Assembly (NCBI GenBank): GCA_035048485.1
Contig: CM068587.1
Coordinates: 49,312,496 to 49,376,495 of the forward strand
Length of the DNA: 64,000 bases
Direction of reading: 5' to 3'
Source: Pteria penguin
Lineage: Eukaryota; Mollusca; Bivalvia; Pterioida; Pteriidae
A program made the translations under genes and the position numbers. Positions 1 to 11,359 of this stretch are shown piece by piece. The notes beneath the pieces were generated by a model. That model did no database searches. It had not been told where the DNA came from and saw nothing but the letters and a program-made list of their open reading frames with translations. The first letter of the stretch is position 1. Every line of letters begins with the position of its first letter.

Positions 1-22
1 TTTCAAGTCTGAACAAAATGAA

Positions 23-299
23 GCCGGTGTGGTCTAGTTGATAAGGTGCTCGGCTCCTGATCCAGAGGTCCCGGCTTCGACCCCCGCCCTGGCACACCAG
101 TGTTCTCTCTTTCGGATGAGACAGTAAAAACCGGTCCCGTTTAACTGTAGGCGTGGCACGTAAAAGATCCCTCACTGCTTCGGGTGGGTCCGTTGCAAAA
201 GTCGAAATTTGTATGCAATGCATCAGGCAGATGCCGTCACCATATACGTGAAATAATCGTGGAATGTCGTAAAACAATTATCAATCAATCAATCAATCA
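23..299 (+). repeat. tRNA-derived SINE, family 1
   Basis: The 5' part is tRNA-like, with an A-box-like GGTCTAGTTGATAAGG and a B box near 70. The body is conserved in at least five other places in this window and the 3' tail is GTCGTAAAACA followed by (ATCA)n. The structure and tail match the general plan of bivalve SINEs of the RUDI type, an assignment from memory of the family. It is non-coding. Confidence 0.9.
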
Positions 300-584
300 G
301 AACAAACTGAACTGTTTGTTATAGTTACTTGACGCCGTTTATTTTCATATTTTACATTAATGTCACGCTTATTCCCTTTGCAGTGTGTAGCTCGTAGAAA
401 AGTTCCCCGCGGAGGGTTTGACGCAAGTGTTGCTATACTTTTTTCCTGATGTTATGTAGCAACGGCACGCTCTACACAGTGCTGATTCACATTCATTAAA
501 AATATACAGTGCTGGGTTATATGTGTTTCTTCTGTATGTAAGGACATTCATGACGGATGTGGCTAGCCATTCAGGAGACACTTA

Positions 585-690
585 CTCCTAATCAGAAAGA
601 CAAGACACCAAAGCAACAAGTCTCAGGTTTGAGTCGAACTCGGGACCTCTCGGTCACGAGTGAAGTTACTTACAGACTGATACCGGCTAT
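585..690 (-). repeat. Degraded SINE family 1 head
   Basis: The reverse complement of GAGTCGAACTCGGGACC matches the B-box region of the family 1 SINE, and the adjoining sequence resembles its tRNA-like head. The body and tail are not recognisable. The flanking stretches 300-585 and 690-1280 are AT-rich and show no gene or repeat that I can name. Confidence 0.45.
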
Positions 691-1287
691 ACTCTTTGAA
701 ATATAACAATGATCAAAGTGTAGTTGTCTGTTTCACATATGCTAGGTATATATGTACTCTGCCATTTACTTATGTACATCGTACTATAAAGAAATAAAAT
801 GTCTATTGTTACTCCATACTTATATATCAAATAATGTCACATTTTCCACTTGAACTTCATACGAAAAATAATCCAATATACAGAAACAGACATATGACGT
901 AAATAATAGAGATTATGTAAAACGTCTCAAATTCGTGAATTGTTATTGGTGGTGTATTTTACCAAAATAGTCCAGACGAAGTGGTTATAACCCGTACTCA
1001 GCCTTCCCCCTTTTCAACAACAATGTTGAAATATGAGCAAGTTACCGTAACGTATTTAAACACTGGAATGTCTAACTGTATCGTACGACGTGTGGTTTGT
1101 CGCCGTACAAAATGATGCGGGGGAGATGATTGTATTCCTTATTACAGAATTACTCAAATTTCCAATATTTCGAAATATTTAAGCAAAGATGGGAGAGAGA
1201 TAAGCAAACAACTACACTCCAGAGTCATACCGATTCTCTGTCTCCGGTAAACAAAATGCCCCTGCCTTTATCTTGGATTCTCGTGGA

Positions 1288-1378
1288 TACCACGTGTGTT
1301 GACCAATGAATATTTCCGGTTTTACGCAAGTAAGCCGCACCATCAGCTATATATAGATTGATAAAGCAGAACGAGGCA
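1288..1378 (+). promoter_or_regulatory. Candidate RNA polymerase II promoter (E-box, CCAAT, TATA)
   Basis: A CACGTG E-box (1291-1296), a CCAAT box (1303-1307) and a TATATATAG TATA box (1348-1356) occur in the expected order. A short AT-poor stretch and then a strong splice donor follow. This is the best core-promoter arrangement seen in the window, but it is inferred from motif order only. Confidence 0.45.
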
Positions 1379-1435
1379 GAAGGATTAACACTCACCCGTT
1401 TTACATAGCCACCCGTGATAGCTGCTGTCGTCGAG
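1378..1435 (+). other. Candidate 5' non-coding exon
   Basis: The segment starts about 30 bp after the TATA box and ends at TCGAG|GTGAGT, a near-consensus donor at 1436. It holds no ATG. A short TATA-driven leader exon is common in secreted-peptide genes. The next plausible coding exon on this strand is the peptide exon at 21411, which begins directly after an acceptor, but that link is an inference across 20 kb. Confidence 0.35.
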
Positions 1436-1499
1436 GTGAGTTTATTCTAATATCTAAAAAGGCACCAAGGAGATAAATGTAATACTTACAAGTTATATG

Positions 1500-1501
1500 T
1501 T

Positions 1502-1540
<39 letters not shown>

Positions 1541-1543
1541 TTC
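1500..1543 (+). repeat. (TTTA)n microsatellite
   Basis: A tract of TTTA repeats is visible directly. The sequence from here to 2098 is AT-rich and has no recognised gene. Confidence 0.9.
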
Positions 1544-2097
1544 AGCTTCATGTTTTTTAAAATAAATTCTTGAATTTCAATTTTTTTTTTTATTAATAAC
1601 AAAATCACATTTCTAAAACCGAAACTCACATAAAAATGATAATTCAATTACGTCCAATGTTCACAAATATTCAATTGCATGCTTTTACCGAGTGTTGATC
1701 AATATTGAATATTATTTATTCACTCTCAGTATTTTTCATATTCGTTGATGCTAAACATACGATGGCGGTAGGTGTTCGTTACATAATATATGATATAACA
1801 GACAGAATTAGAACCATATATGATGTATTTCTAAGAAGAACATTTCTAAGTCCCGGAAATTTCAAATCGACTACATTTGAATGCAGAGAGAGTAAAATGC
1901 TAGAAGAAAAAAAAATTGTTGCACATTTTCAATGCTTGAATACATTTATTTTTTCATAGATCAAAAGCACAATATTTTGATTAATATGACAATGTGTCCA
2001 GAAGATACCGCGAATTCCAGTGCAGGGTTTTGGTTCATTCAAAAATTAAGATCCTTTCGATATATAGGTTCATAAAGCTTAATGTTAAACAATAAAT

Positions 2098-2367
2098 TGA
2101 CTGATTGATTATTGTTTTTCGTCAATCCACGATTATTTCATGTATATGGTGACGGCATCTGCCAGATGCATTGCATACAAATTTAGACGTTTGCAACGGG
2201 CCCATCAGAAGCAGTGAGGGATCTTTTACGTGCCACGCCTACCGTGACACGGAACCTCGGTTTTTATTCTCATCCGAAAGACAGAACAGCGGTGTGCCCA
2301 GGGCGGGATTCGAACCCGGGACCTCTCGACCAGGAGCCGAGCACCTCATCCACTAGACCACACCGGC
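2098..2367 (-). repeat. SINE family 1, full length, minus strand
   Basis: This is the reverse complement of the SINE at 23-299. The tail is at the low-coordinate side and the tRNA-like head ends at GCCGG near 2367. The head still has good A-box and B-box sequence, so it looks relatively young. The short open frames inside are SINE sequence and not genes. Confidence 0.9.
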
Positions 2368-2721
2368 TTTGTCAAACATTAAAAAAAATATATACTCGTT
2401 ATTGGCTGTGATTGTGCTTTCTTGTTTTGTTTTATTTTGTTTTGGGGTTTTTTTTTTCTGTCTTTTTAAAAGTCCGTCTAATGACGACAAATGAATATTT
2501 GCTGATGAGGATCTTTTAACAAGCAAAGCGTGCAAAGTAGTCATCCATCTTACCTACAACCCATGGTTCCTATTTGGAAGTTGTTTACGTTATAATTCAA
2601 AACAAGGCCATTCTATCCTTTATTTTGGTCATGTTGAGTTGTTCATCGACGGGAGATGCCCACTCATCTTGGGGGGCTAATAGCACAATCGGTTGATGAT
2701 GACCACCTTTTATTACTTTGG

Positions 2722-3391
2722 TGTTATTGCTAACTGAGCAGGAATGTAATTATTGCTAAGTGAGCAGAAATGTCCTTATTGCTAACTAAGCAGAAATGTC
2801 CGTACTGCTGAGCAGAAATGTCCTTATTGCTAACTGAGCTGGAATGTAAGTATTACTAACTAAGTAGAAATGTCTTTATTGCTAACTATGTAGAAATGTC
2901 CTTATTGCTGAGCAGAAATGTCTTTATTGCTAACAAAGCAGATATGTCTTTATTGCTAAATAAGTAGGATTGTCTTTATTGCTAACTAAGCATGAATGTA
3001 ATTATTGCTAACTACGCAGAAATGTCGTTATTGCTAACTAAGCAGAAATGTCGTTATTGCTAACTAAGCAGAAATGTCGTTATTGCTAGCTAAGCAGGGT
3101 TGTCTTTATTGCTAATTAACCAGGAATGTAATTATTGCTAAATGAGCAGTAATGTCCATATTGCTAGCTTAGCAGTAATGTCATTATTGCTAATTAAATA
3201 GGAAAGTAATTATTGCTAACTCAGCAAAAATGTCCTTATTGCTAATTAAGCAGAAATGTCCTTATTGCTAACCAAGCGGGAATGTAGTTATTGTTAACTA
3301 GGCAGAAATGTCCTTATTGCTAACCAAGCGGGAATGTAGTTATTGTTAACAAGGCAGAAATGTCCTTATTGCTAACTAAGCAGAAATATCA
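2722..3391 (+). repeat. 26-bp minisatellite array
   Basis: About 25 imperfect copies of a unit reading approximately TTATTGCTAACTAAGCAGAA plus ATGTCC are present. Variants alternate GTCC, GTAA and GTCG at the unit end, and a few copies are shortened. No open frame runs through the array. Confidence 0.92.
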
Positions 3392-3399
3392 TATAGTTC

Positions 3400-4223
3400 T
3401 CGGTTGACATCAGTCATAAATCGTTTTTGTCGTTTAATTGACCTTTCATCCCTCCGAAAAATCAGCATGAACATTAGTATTGTTAATTTGGCCTATACAC
3501 TTAGGTTACACCGCCCACACTACATCAAAATGATGCCGTAATCCAACTTTGTGTCAAATAACTTCTTGCAATTGTGACACTAGTCATCATCTTCTATTAT
3601 CAAATTTCAAGCTACCGGTAACTGTGATTTGACTATGTAACATAAACCGATTACAGAAATGATGATCAATTTCATATTCTATGAAAACACGGGCGGATCC
3701 AAAAATTTTGTCGAGGTCCATCCCTAATGGATTCTCCGAGAGGGGGTCCACCCATGTTTTGTGAGTAAAATTAACTTATTTTACATCGAAAAATAGCAAT
3801 AAAAGTAATCTCGTGGTGGGTTCAGACCCGGCTAACTTCATCAGCTTCGCGCATGGAAAAGATATTCGATTCAGAATAATGAATTCAACTGCATACACGC
3901 ACTTTACAGAAATATCGTGAAATACCAAATACCGAGTCTGGACTGACTTGCATTTAAAAATCGAGATTAAATTTATAATCAGGTTTAGTTATAAATGAGG
4001 TAAAATTTCTAATGTGTACTTCGTCTTTAATTTTTTGTTGATGACAACAGAAATTAACAGATTTATTCATCAATCGGAACACCTCGCGCATTTCCATCGC
4101 ACGCTTGATAATAAGACTCGAAGATAAGCATGGTGATGTGATAATATCCTATTTCAGTAAATAAGCGGAACAAAATAAAGTAATGAACATATAAATCAAC
4201 CCTAATTCGGAACACCATCGCCT

Positions 4224-4259
<36 letters not shown>

Positions 4260-4715
4260 AATAGATATTGCGTACGAAAATGGACGAGTTGTTACGATTG
4301 AAACCAACCCTTATAAATGAATAATTACAAACATTTGAAATCAATTATTATATATTATATATTATTGTATGCTTATATATCTTGCCTTTTGTGGCGTTAA
4401 AAAGTAGATTTAGTTTCACCACAGCATTCGACATTTTGTGATCATGTGATAAAAAAAGCTTCAGAAATATGTCTACTACTCACTTCCGAGTTATTCTTTA
4501 CCCATGATTCCGTGCGCTTCGAATACTAAGCGAGAGTAAATAGCTAAGTAGATAATGACTTTCGAGTCTTATTCTGAAGTGTGCGATGGAAATGTGAGAG
4601 ATGATCCGAATGATTTACTGATTTGTTTTACTAACCTTCGGATTTAGTTCTCACGTACTGGTAACTAAGACTGATCACCATAAAACTGTACTGCATTTAT
4701 ATTTTTGCAAGAGTT
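3400..4715. other. No recognised gene; poly(T) tract inside
   Basis: I see no supported gene here. A GGCGGATCC-bearing fragment near 3690-3740 resembles the end of the MITE families described below. A 28-bp poly(T) run lies at about 4227-4254. Confidence 0.5.
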
Positions 4716-4718
4716 TAT

Positions 4719-4985
4719 TTTCGCGATGATCTCATGCTAGACATTTTGCGATGATCTCACACTGGATATTTTTGCGATAATCTCACGCTTGATATTTTTG
4801 CGATTATCTCACGCTGGATATTTTTGCGATAATCTCACGCTGGATACTCTTGCGATGATCTCACACTGGAAATTTTTGCCATGATCTCAAGCTGGATATT
4901 TTCGCGACAATATCACGCCGGATATTTTTGCGTTGATCTCAAGCTGGTTATTTTTTGCGATGATCTAACGTTGGATATAAGTTGT
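4719..4985 (+). repeat. 26-27-bp minisatellite (GCGATxATCTCACGCTGGATATTT type)
   Basis: About nine or ten imperfect tandem copies occur. Further isolated copies reappear at 5868-5935 after unrelated sequence and a SINE, so the array was probably longer and was split by later insertions. Confidence 0.88.
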
Positions 4986-5510
4986 ATATCTTTACGCGAC
5001 ATGGCAAAATAGCGCTCATTTTCCTAATTTGCATGGCGGCCATTTTGGAAACGATATATGCACTATGTCTACCATAGGCTTGAACGGGAAACAAAAAATC
5101 CATAATACTCACTGTTTTGTGTTGAAGATCAAATTTGTCCGGCAAAAAGTCAATACTTCTTATGACACTGAAAGTAACATTAAATTTTAGTGAAATTTGA
5201 CAAATTAAGTCCCGTCACTTATAGGATGAAATTCTGAAGCGATAATGCCAATTCCCTACATGTAAAGAAACGCAAAAATCGAAAAAAAAAAACAGAAAAA
5301 ACCCCACATACTTGGCATCTTAACTGCTATAGGAAATATTACGAGCTATATATTTGTCCGGCCCGTTTCGGAGAGTTCGAGATAAGAAATTCGTGAATGC
5401 ATCAGTTTAAATGAAATATAACGAAATTATGTCCCGTCACTATTGGGTCAAAAATTTGACATTTTTTAGAAGCATTGGCGCCATATTGTAATCGCGTAGT
5501 ACCAACTTAG

Positions 5511-5795
5511 GCCATGACGTCCTAGTGGATAAGGTGCTTGGCTCGTGATCGAGAGGTCGCGGGTTCGAGTCCCGCCCGGGGCACACCGGTGTTCTGTCTT
5601 TCGGATGAGACGGTGAAAACCGAGGTCCCGTGTCACGGTAGGCGTGGCACATAAAAAATCCCACACTTCTTCGGGTGGGTCCGTTGCAAAGGTCTAAATT
5701 TGTATGCAATGCATCAGGCAGATGCCGTCACCATATACGTGAAATAATCGTGGAGTGACGTAAAACAATAATCAATCAATCAAAGCCATGACGTC
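5511..5795 (+). repeat. SINE family 1 with 11-bp target-site duplication
   Basis: The SINE body runs from about 5522 to 5784. It is flanked by the direct repeat GCCATGACGTC at 5511-5521 and 5785-5795. The copy begins at CTAGTGGATAAGG, so roughly the first ten bases of the usual head are missing. The duplication shows retroposition by target-primed insertion. Confidence 0.9.
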
Positions 5796-6156
5796 AAGTC
5801 ACGTGATGCGCATAAGATTTGCATAAATGAATAAATTGAGCACCATTTTGCCATATAGTGATTGTATCAAACTGGAGATTTTCACGACAATCTCACGTTG
5901 AATATTTTCGCGAGATATCATTTTCGCGAGAAGCAATAGGGTTCGCCAGCTATACGCGTCAGCTTCGAGTTTCATATAGTTTCCGATTCTTTAATTAGAA
6001 GAGTTCCGAAACATTCCGAATGAATAATGGGGTATTACTTTTATCGTTTATCGTTAACAATAGTGCAAATTTTCAGTTTTATATTCCTAATATTATTGTA
6101 AATATATGAATAAAAGTATTTGAATTCACTGAAGAAGCATTCAAAGATGAAACATA

Positions 6157-6306
6157 GGGGCAGGCTTGGTGTAGTGGTTAAGCGCTTGGCTTGCGGCGTT
6201 TCGTCACTATGTTTAAGAAGTCGGTAACCTCCTGCTTCCATGTCGCGATATAACTGAAAAATTGTTGAAAGCGACGTAAAACACCAAATCAACCAATCAA
6301 CCAATC
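6157..6306 (+). repeat. SINE family 2 (internally deleted copy)
   Basis: The head GGCTTGGTGTAGTGG is tRNA-like, the tail ends AAAGCGACGTAAAACACC, and CAATCAACC repeats follow. Compared with the copy at 51966-52138, the B-box segment between the head and the CACTATGTTTAAG block is deleted here, so this copy probably cannot be transcribed by Pol III. Confidence 0.85.
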
Positions 6307-6956
6307 GATGAAATATTCTCAATCATTTTCTAACTATAGGCAATAATCATAGAAAAACAAAAGATCGAAAAGTAAGATTTTACTTTGAAACTGAAGATAA
6401 ATCCCGAGGTGTATACTTCATACAAAGTCACCTGTCTGGATCATCTCAGCGTTTAAGAATGCATCCCATTTACATGTACTGGGATCAAGAGAAGCAAGGA
6501 CTTTATTTTAGCGCGGAGTCATACTATCAATATTTAGCGAAAATAAAATTTTCACAAATAAAATAGTTATTTACAGTAATACTCATTTGTTGGGCAGAAA
6601 ATGTTTTCTGAAAATTACGTAGTACAGAAGATGAAATTCATTAAGCTAAGGACTGCCCTTCTTATACTAAACATAGAAAATATTTATCAAATGTACACAA
6701 GGTAAAATATTCATTTTCTCTACTGTCTTCTGAGATAAATCTACATAGCTTATGTCAAATGAAAACAGATGCATTCATATAATTTGCCCAGTATATATAG
6801 TTTTATGTTTTACAGGGAGAGGCAGTATATAAGGTAGTTTATACCAGGGAAGTGTGTATCTACTATATGAGATATATACGTCCCTGCTTGTACAATTCAA
6901 AATCAATCATTTAGAAATATCATACTAATTGAGAAATACATGTATATAATATCATA

Positions 6957-7054
6957 GGTACTCGGAACGAATACTTCGATACGACCCCTACCTTTTCAGC
7001 CTATACTCTATAAAATACGGTAGGGGTCGTATCAAAGTTTTCGTTCCGAGTACC
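6957..7054. repeat. Short inverted-repeat element (MITE-like)
   Basis: The left arm starts GGTACTCGGAACGAA at 6957 and the right arm ends TTCGTTCCGAGTACC at 7054. The arms are about 36 bp, pair almost completely, and enclose a centre of about 26 bp. No coding sequence is present. Confidence 0.8.
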
Positions 7055-7391
7055 GATGTATAATATCTGTGAGACAGTCATCTTCTATGTAAAAAATTTA
7101 GGTGTTCTGTGTTATTAAAAGCCTGCATAATATTTTGGGGGTTTTGGGGTGGGGTGGGGTGTGGGATGGGGGTGGGGGTTATTTTGTTTTGTGTCTTCTC
7201 TGTGTGTTTTACTAATTGAGAAATACATTTATATACTACATGTGAAACAGTCATCTTGTATGTACAAATTTAGGTGTTCTGTGCCGCATAATGCTTCGTT
7301 TGGGATTTCTTTTTTGGGAGGAGGGGATGTTTTATTTTGTGGGGGAGGGATGTTTTTGGTTTTATTTGTTTTTTAATGTCATACCAAGATA

Positions 7392-7582
7392 AATTAACTA
7401 CTATGGTGATGCAATGTATAAAAATTTAGATCAGTGCAACGAACCTATCCGAACCAGTGAGGTCGTGTACCGTGACACGGGGCTTGTGTTTTACTGTCTC
7501 ATTTAAAAGAAAGGACACCAACGAGCCTAGGACCTCTCGGCCACTATCCGAGCATGCTACCGACTGAACTATGTCGGTTTAA
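7392..7582 (-). repeat. Degraded SINE family 1
   Basis: Scattered blocks match the SINE reverse complement (GTGATGCAATGTAT, ACCGTGACACGG, CTAGGACCTCTCGG). Box sequences have decayed and the tail is lost, so this is an old copy. Confidence 0.65.
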
Positions 7583-7620
7583 ACTGTAATCTAGATCTTT
7601 TATCCCTTATTTTTCATTTA

Positions 7621-7627
<7 letters not shown>

Positions 7628-7674
<47 letters not shown>
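7628..7674 (+). repeat. (GA)n microsatellite
   Basis: An uninterrupted GA tract of about 46 bp is visible directly. A G- and T-rich low-complexity stretch lies upstream at 7135-7375. Confidence 0.95.
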
Positions 7675-7676
<2 letters not shown>

Positions 7677-8354
7677 ATTATTTCTGTCAAATCATATTTT
7701 AAACTTTAATACAAGTATAGTGTGTTTATCAAAAGTAATGCTACTTATAGATATACATACGAGATACACATAAATAACATACAACAAGGTCAAGTGAATG
7801 AATCGTTCACCCTAGTACCGATTACAGAGTTTCACAGTTTGCCCTACATTACAAGCATGTTTAATATATTTTCCAGTATTACAAAATTCTTTTTTATTAT
7901 CTGAGCCAAACATGAACTAATTTAAACTAATTTAAAGACAGAAGGTCTTCGAAAATAGTGAGGTTTCAAAAAATTTAATTCTTAAGTTATGATAAGCGGG
8001 TCATTTCAACATAAAATTGAATTCATCCCCTATATCTAATTTGCATAGAGGACATATTCGTCTTTCTAAAGGTACATTTTTATATCAAACCGTTTCAATA
8101 CACAAACAATGAGATGAGAGACGCAATTTGGTTTTTTTTTTGGTTTATTTGTGCGCGTGTGTGTGTATGTGTGTGTTTGTGTGTGTGTTTATTTGTTTTG
8201 TTTTGGATTTTTTGTAGTTAAAACTTGATTTGATACTTATGAATAAGATTTAAAAAGTTAACTTTATGATGTGGTAACCGAAGCAAGTCACAAGAAAACT
8301 GATTTAATTTGTCAAGCTAAAAGAAAACACAATGTTATGGTCAGCAGTGCTGAT

Positions 8355-8450
8355 GTTACACTAATATTTAAAACATTTAATATGTTTAAACATTATTATA
8401 GCAATCTAATAATGTTTAAACATATTAAATGTTTTAAATATTAGTGTAAC
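8355..8450. repeat. Perfect 44-bp inverted repeat with 8-nt loop
   Basis: The left arm 8355-8398 and right arm 8407-8450 are exact reverse complements, and the loop is TAGCAATC. The arms begin GTTACACTAATATTT. The stem is AT-rich. It may be a very small hairpin MITE or a recently formed palindrome. It would fold as a long perfect RNA hairpin if transcribed. Confidence 0.92.
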
Positions 8451-9205
8451 ACTGACATAAATATAATGCATAGACATGAAGCCCATTTATGGCCCCTTTG
8501 AAATGAGGAATGTCTTCTGAATTCTCTCGCCCACATCTCAGCATTTGTATGATATCTTAATACCAGGCGCATATGATAAAACTCTTTCAAATTTTGAGTT
8601 AAATAAAGGATGTTATATTGTAAAACGGCCAATGACCCTTGGGATTGGGGTTCCTGTATCTTATCAAAGTCGACGACTTAGAAATCCGGTCAAACAATAA
8701 AACGAAGGGCACCGAGGGTCGAAACTAGGTCATTCTTTAGTAAAATTGGGGAGGGGTATAGATGTGCACTCCGATCGCTTATAAAAATTAATTCAATGGT
8801 AACCAAAATAACTTGGGTTTATCTATAATCAAAACAAATCACGCTTTGTACTAATTTACTGAGAGACTTTAAGTCATTAAGTCAACTACTATTGTAAGTA
8901 AAAATAGACAATATCAAATAGATTTACGACACGAGGCATGTTAATTACGTATGTGTACACACAATGCTGACGTCACAGTTTACCTCCATTATTTTGTTTT
9001 GTCATGGTTTCAGGTCGAAGGGTTGATGCCAGTCCTAATGTAAAGACTAATTTGCATATATTTTGTAATGTAGTTTTTCCCCGACGTTTGATATAGATAT
9101 TAGAAGGTATATATGAAATAAAGTTATTCAATGTATTCGCAATACTTACTCGATAACATACATACTTTGCTTGCAAATTATACAATAAGAAACGAAGTCA
9201 TCGCA

Positions 9206-9422
9206 TAGGCAGACCTAGAAATTTTTGAAAGGGGAGGGGGGGGAGTTGCAGTCTCCCATGACAAATGTTTTGCACTATCGGTCTGGAAAGGGGGATTGCA
9301 ACCCTAAAATAGTCGAAAATGAGTTTTTTTTTTGCGGGGGGGGGGGGGGGTTAAAATTTCCGACCACAAGGGGGGGGGGAGGGGGAGGAGGGGACAACCC
9401 CCCTTCCCCCTCTAAATCCGCT
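9206..9422 (+). mobile_element. MITE family A (GGCGGATCTAGAAAT ends)
   Basis: The start (AGGCAGACCTAGAAATTTTTG) and end (CCTCTAAATCCGCT) form imperfect terminal inverted repeats. The interior carries TTGCAGTCTCCCATG and TTTGCACTAT blocks shared with the copies at 13451, 18049 and 23269. Long G runs lie next to the ends. No transposase is encoded. Confidence 0.7.
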
Positions 9423-9652
9423 AATGCATTATACCTTACTATAAATTATACAGTACATTTAATCTTCATTTCCCTCTTTAGTTACACGTTCACCGCTGGA
9501 ACACGTTTGACCTAGAACTTTGACACAACTTTATTACTCTTTTCTTAAATTCAAATACATTATGTATTATCCGCTGAAATGTGTATGAAGTTCCGCAATA
9601 CTTATAAATCGGTACTCAAATTGTCACGGATCTGTTTAAAAAGGGGAAAAAA

Positions 9653-9680
9653 CAAAACAAACAAACAAAAAAAGAAAAAG

Positions 9681-9711
<31 letters not shown>

Positions 9712-9724
9712 AAAAAAAGAAAAA
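9653..9724 (+). repeat. A-rich low-complexity tract
   Basis: An impure poly(A) and AAAG run. The Lys- and Phe-rich open frames read across it on either strand are artefacts. Confidence 0.9.
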
Positions 9725-10139
9725 GATGAATGAGGAACTTATGATAATTTTGGTATCAAAACTGGTTGGGGTGACTCTTTTACCCACCATTGAATCCACC
9801 GCTGACAAGACCTCGTGAAACTTATAGCAGTCTTTTACACACGAGTTGTTCCCCACATATAGCACAAAATTCTTGTATATTTTTGAGGAGGTGGGGGCGG
9901 AGGTTCTTGTTTTTGTTTTTCTTCATTTTGTATGGGTTTGAGGGGGTTTTTTTAGGGGGGGGGGGTGTTAGGTTTTTACTATTGTCATTTTCTCATTATT
10001 TATCAATTTTGTATTTTATAATGTATATGTATTTATTTAGGGTATATTTTGACATAATAAATGCTCGTATCCATCTATCATCTAATGGAAGAGTGATCGA
10101 ATGCTCGACTTAAACAATTTTCTCTTGATTTCAATCTTC

Positions 10140-11032
10140 AAGTATACATAGATATTGCCTTTATTATAGGGCCTTTCTGGGGTGCATCATTTCATACATA
10201 CTCCCGGCCGACTGACTCCGCGCCTGACTTACTGCTATATTATACATAGATATTGCCTTTATTATAGGGCCTTTCTGGGGTGCATCATTACACACATACT
10301 CCCGACCGACTGACTCCGCGCCTGACGTACTGCTATATTATACATAGATATTGCCTTTATTATAGGGCCTTTCTGGGGTGCATCATTACATACATTCCCC
10401 TGCCCGACTGACTACGCGCCTGACTTACTGCTATATTATACATAAATATTGCCTTTATTATAGGGCCTTTCTGAAGTGCATCATTACATGCATACCCCCG
10501 CCCGACTGACTCCGCACCTGACTTACTGCTGTATTATACATAAATATTGCCTTTATTATAGGGCCTTTCTGTAGTGCATCATTACATGCATACCCCCGCC
10601 CGACTGACTCCGCGCCTGACGTACTGCTGTATTATACATAGATATTGCCTTTATTATAGGGCCTTTCTGGGATGCATCATTACATACATACTCCCGCCCG
10701 ACTGACTCCGCACCTGACTTACTGCTATATTATACATAAATATTGCCTTTATTATAGGGCCTTTCTGAAGTGCATCATTACATACATACCCCCGCCCGAC
10801 TGACTCCGCGCCTGACGTACTGCTGTAGTATATATAGATATTGCCTTTATTATAGGGCCTTTCTGGGGTGCATCATTACATACATACCCCCGCCCGACTG
10901 ACTCCGCGCCTGACGTACTGCTGTATTATACATAGATATTGCCTTTATTATAGGGCCTCTCTGGGATGCATCATTACATACATACTCCCGCCCGACTGAC
11001 TCCGCACCTGACTTACTGCTAGATTATATATA
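10140..11032 (+). repeat. 98-bp satellite, about nine tandem copies
   Basis: The block ATTGCCTTTATTATAGGGCC recurs every 98-99 bp (for example at 10153, 10252, 10350 and 10448). Each unit also carries a conserved CGACTGACTCCGC core. Copies differ at only a few positions and sort into GGGGTGCATC and GAAGTGCATC types, suggesting ongoing homogenisation. No frame stays open through the array. Confidence 0.93.
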
Positions 11033-11183
11033 AAACATCAATGCTTGATGTGCAGGACTATATTGAACTATTCTGAACGGAAGAAGTGTCGTCTCCTTTC
11101 TCGCATGTTTCCATCTTTCTTTCCATTCTTACACTTTGCTCCAAATCCCATTTCAATGTATTACTATTTAAAAAAAATATCAG

Positions 11184-11353
11184 TTGGTTGGTCGATTTGG
11201 GTTTTACGTCGCTTTCAACAATATTTCAGTTATATCGCGACATGGAAGCAGGAGGTTACCAACCTCTTAAACATAGTGGCGCTACCTGGGAATCGAACCC
11301 GGATCGTCGGCGCCGCAAGCCAAGCGCTTACCCACTACACCAAGCCTGCCCCT
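11184..11353 (-). repeat. SINE family 2, minus strand
   Basis: The reverse complement reads GGGGCAGGCTTGGTGTAGTG, then an intact B box (GGGTTCGATTCCC), then the CACTATGTTTAAGAGG block and the GCGACGTAAAAC tail. It is close to full length. Confidence 0.88.
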
Positions 11354-11359
11354 AAAAAA

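Noticed and set aside
2171..2411. Open frames containing FEPGTSRPGAE-like and DSNPGPLDQEP-like text, seen again near 5440-5709, 41840 and 49649
   Set aside because: These are translations of the SINE family 1 tRNA-like head, a common false gene in mollusc annotations.
2722..3391. CRISPR-like array
   Set aside because: Units are contiguous 26-bp tandem repeats without unique spacers, and the genome is eukaryotic.
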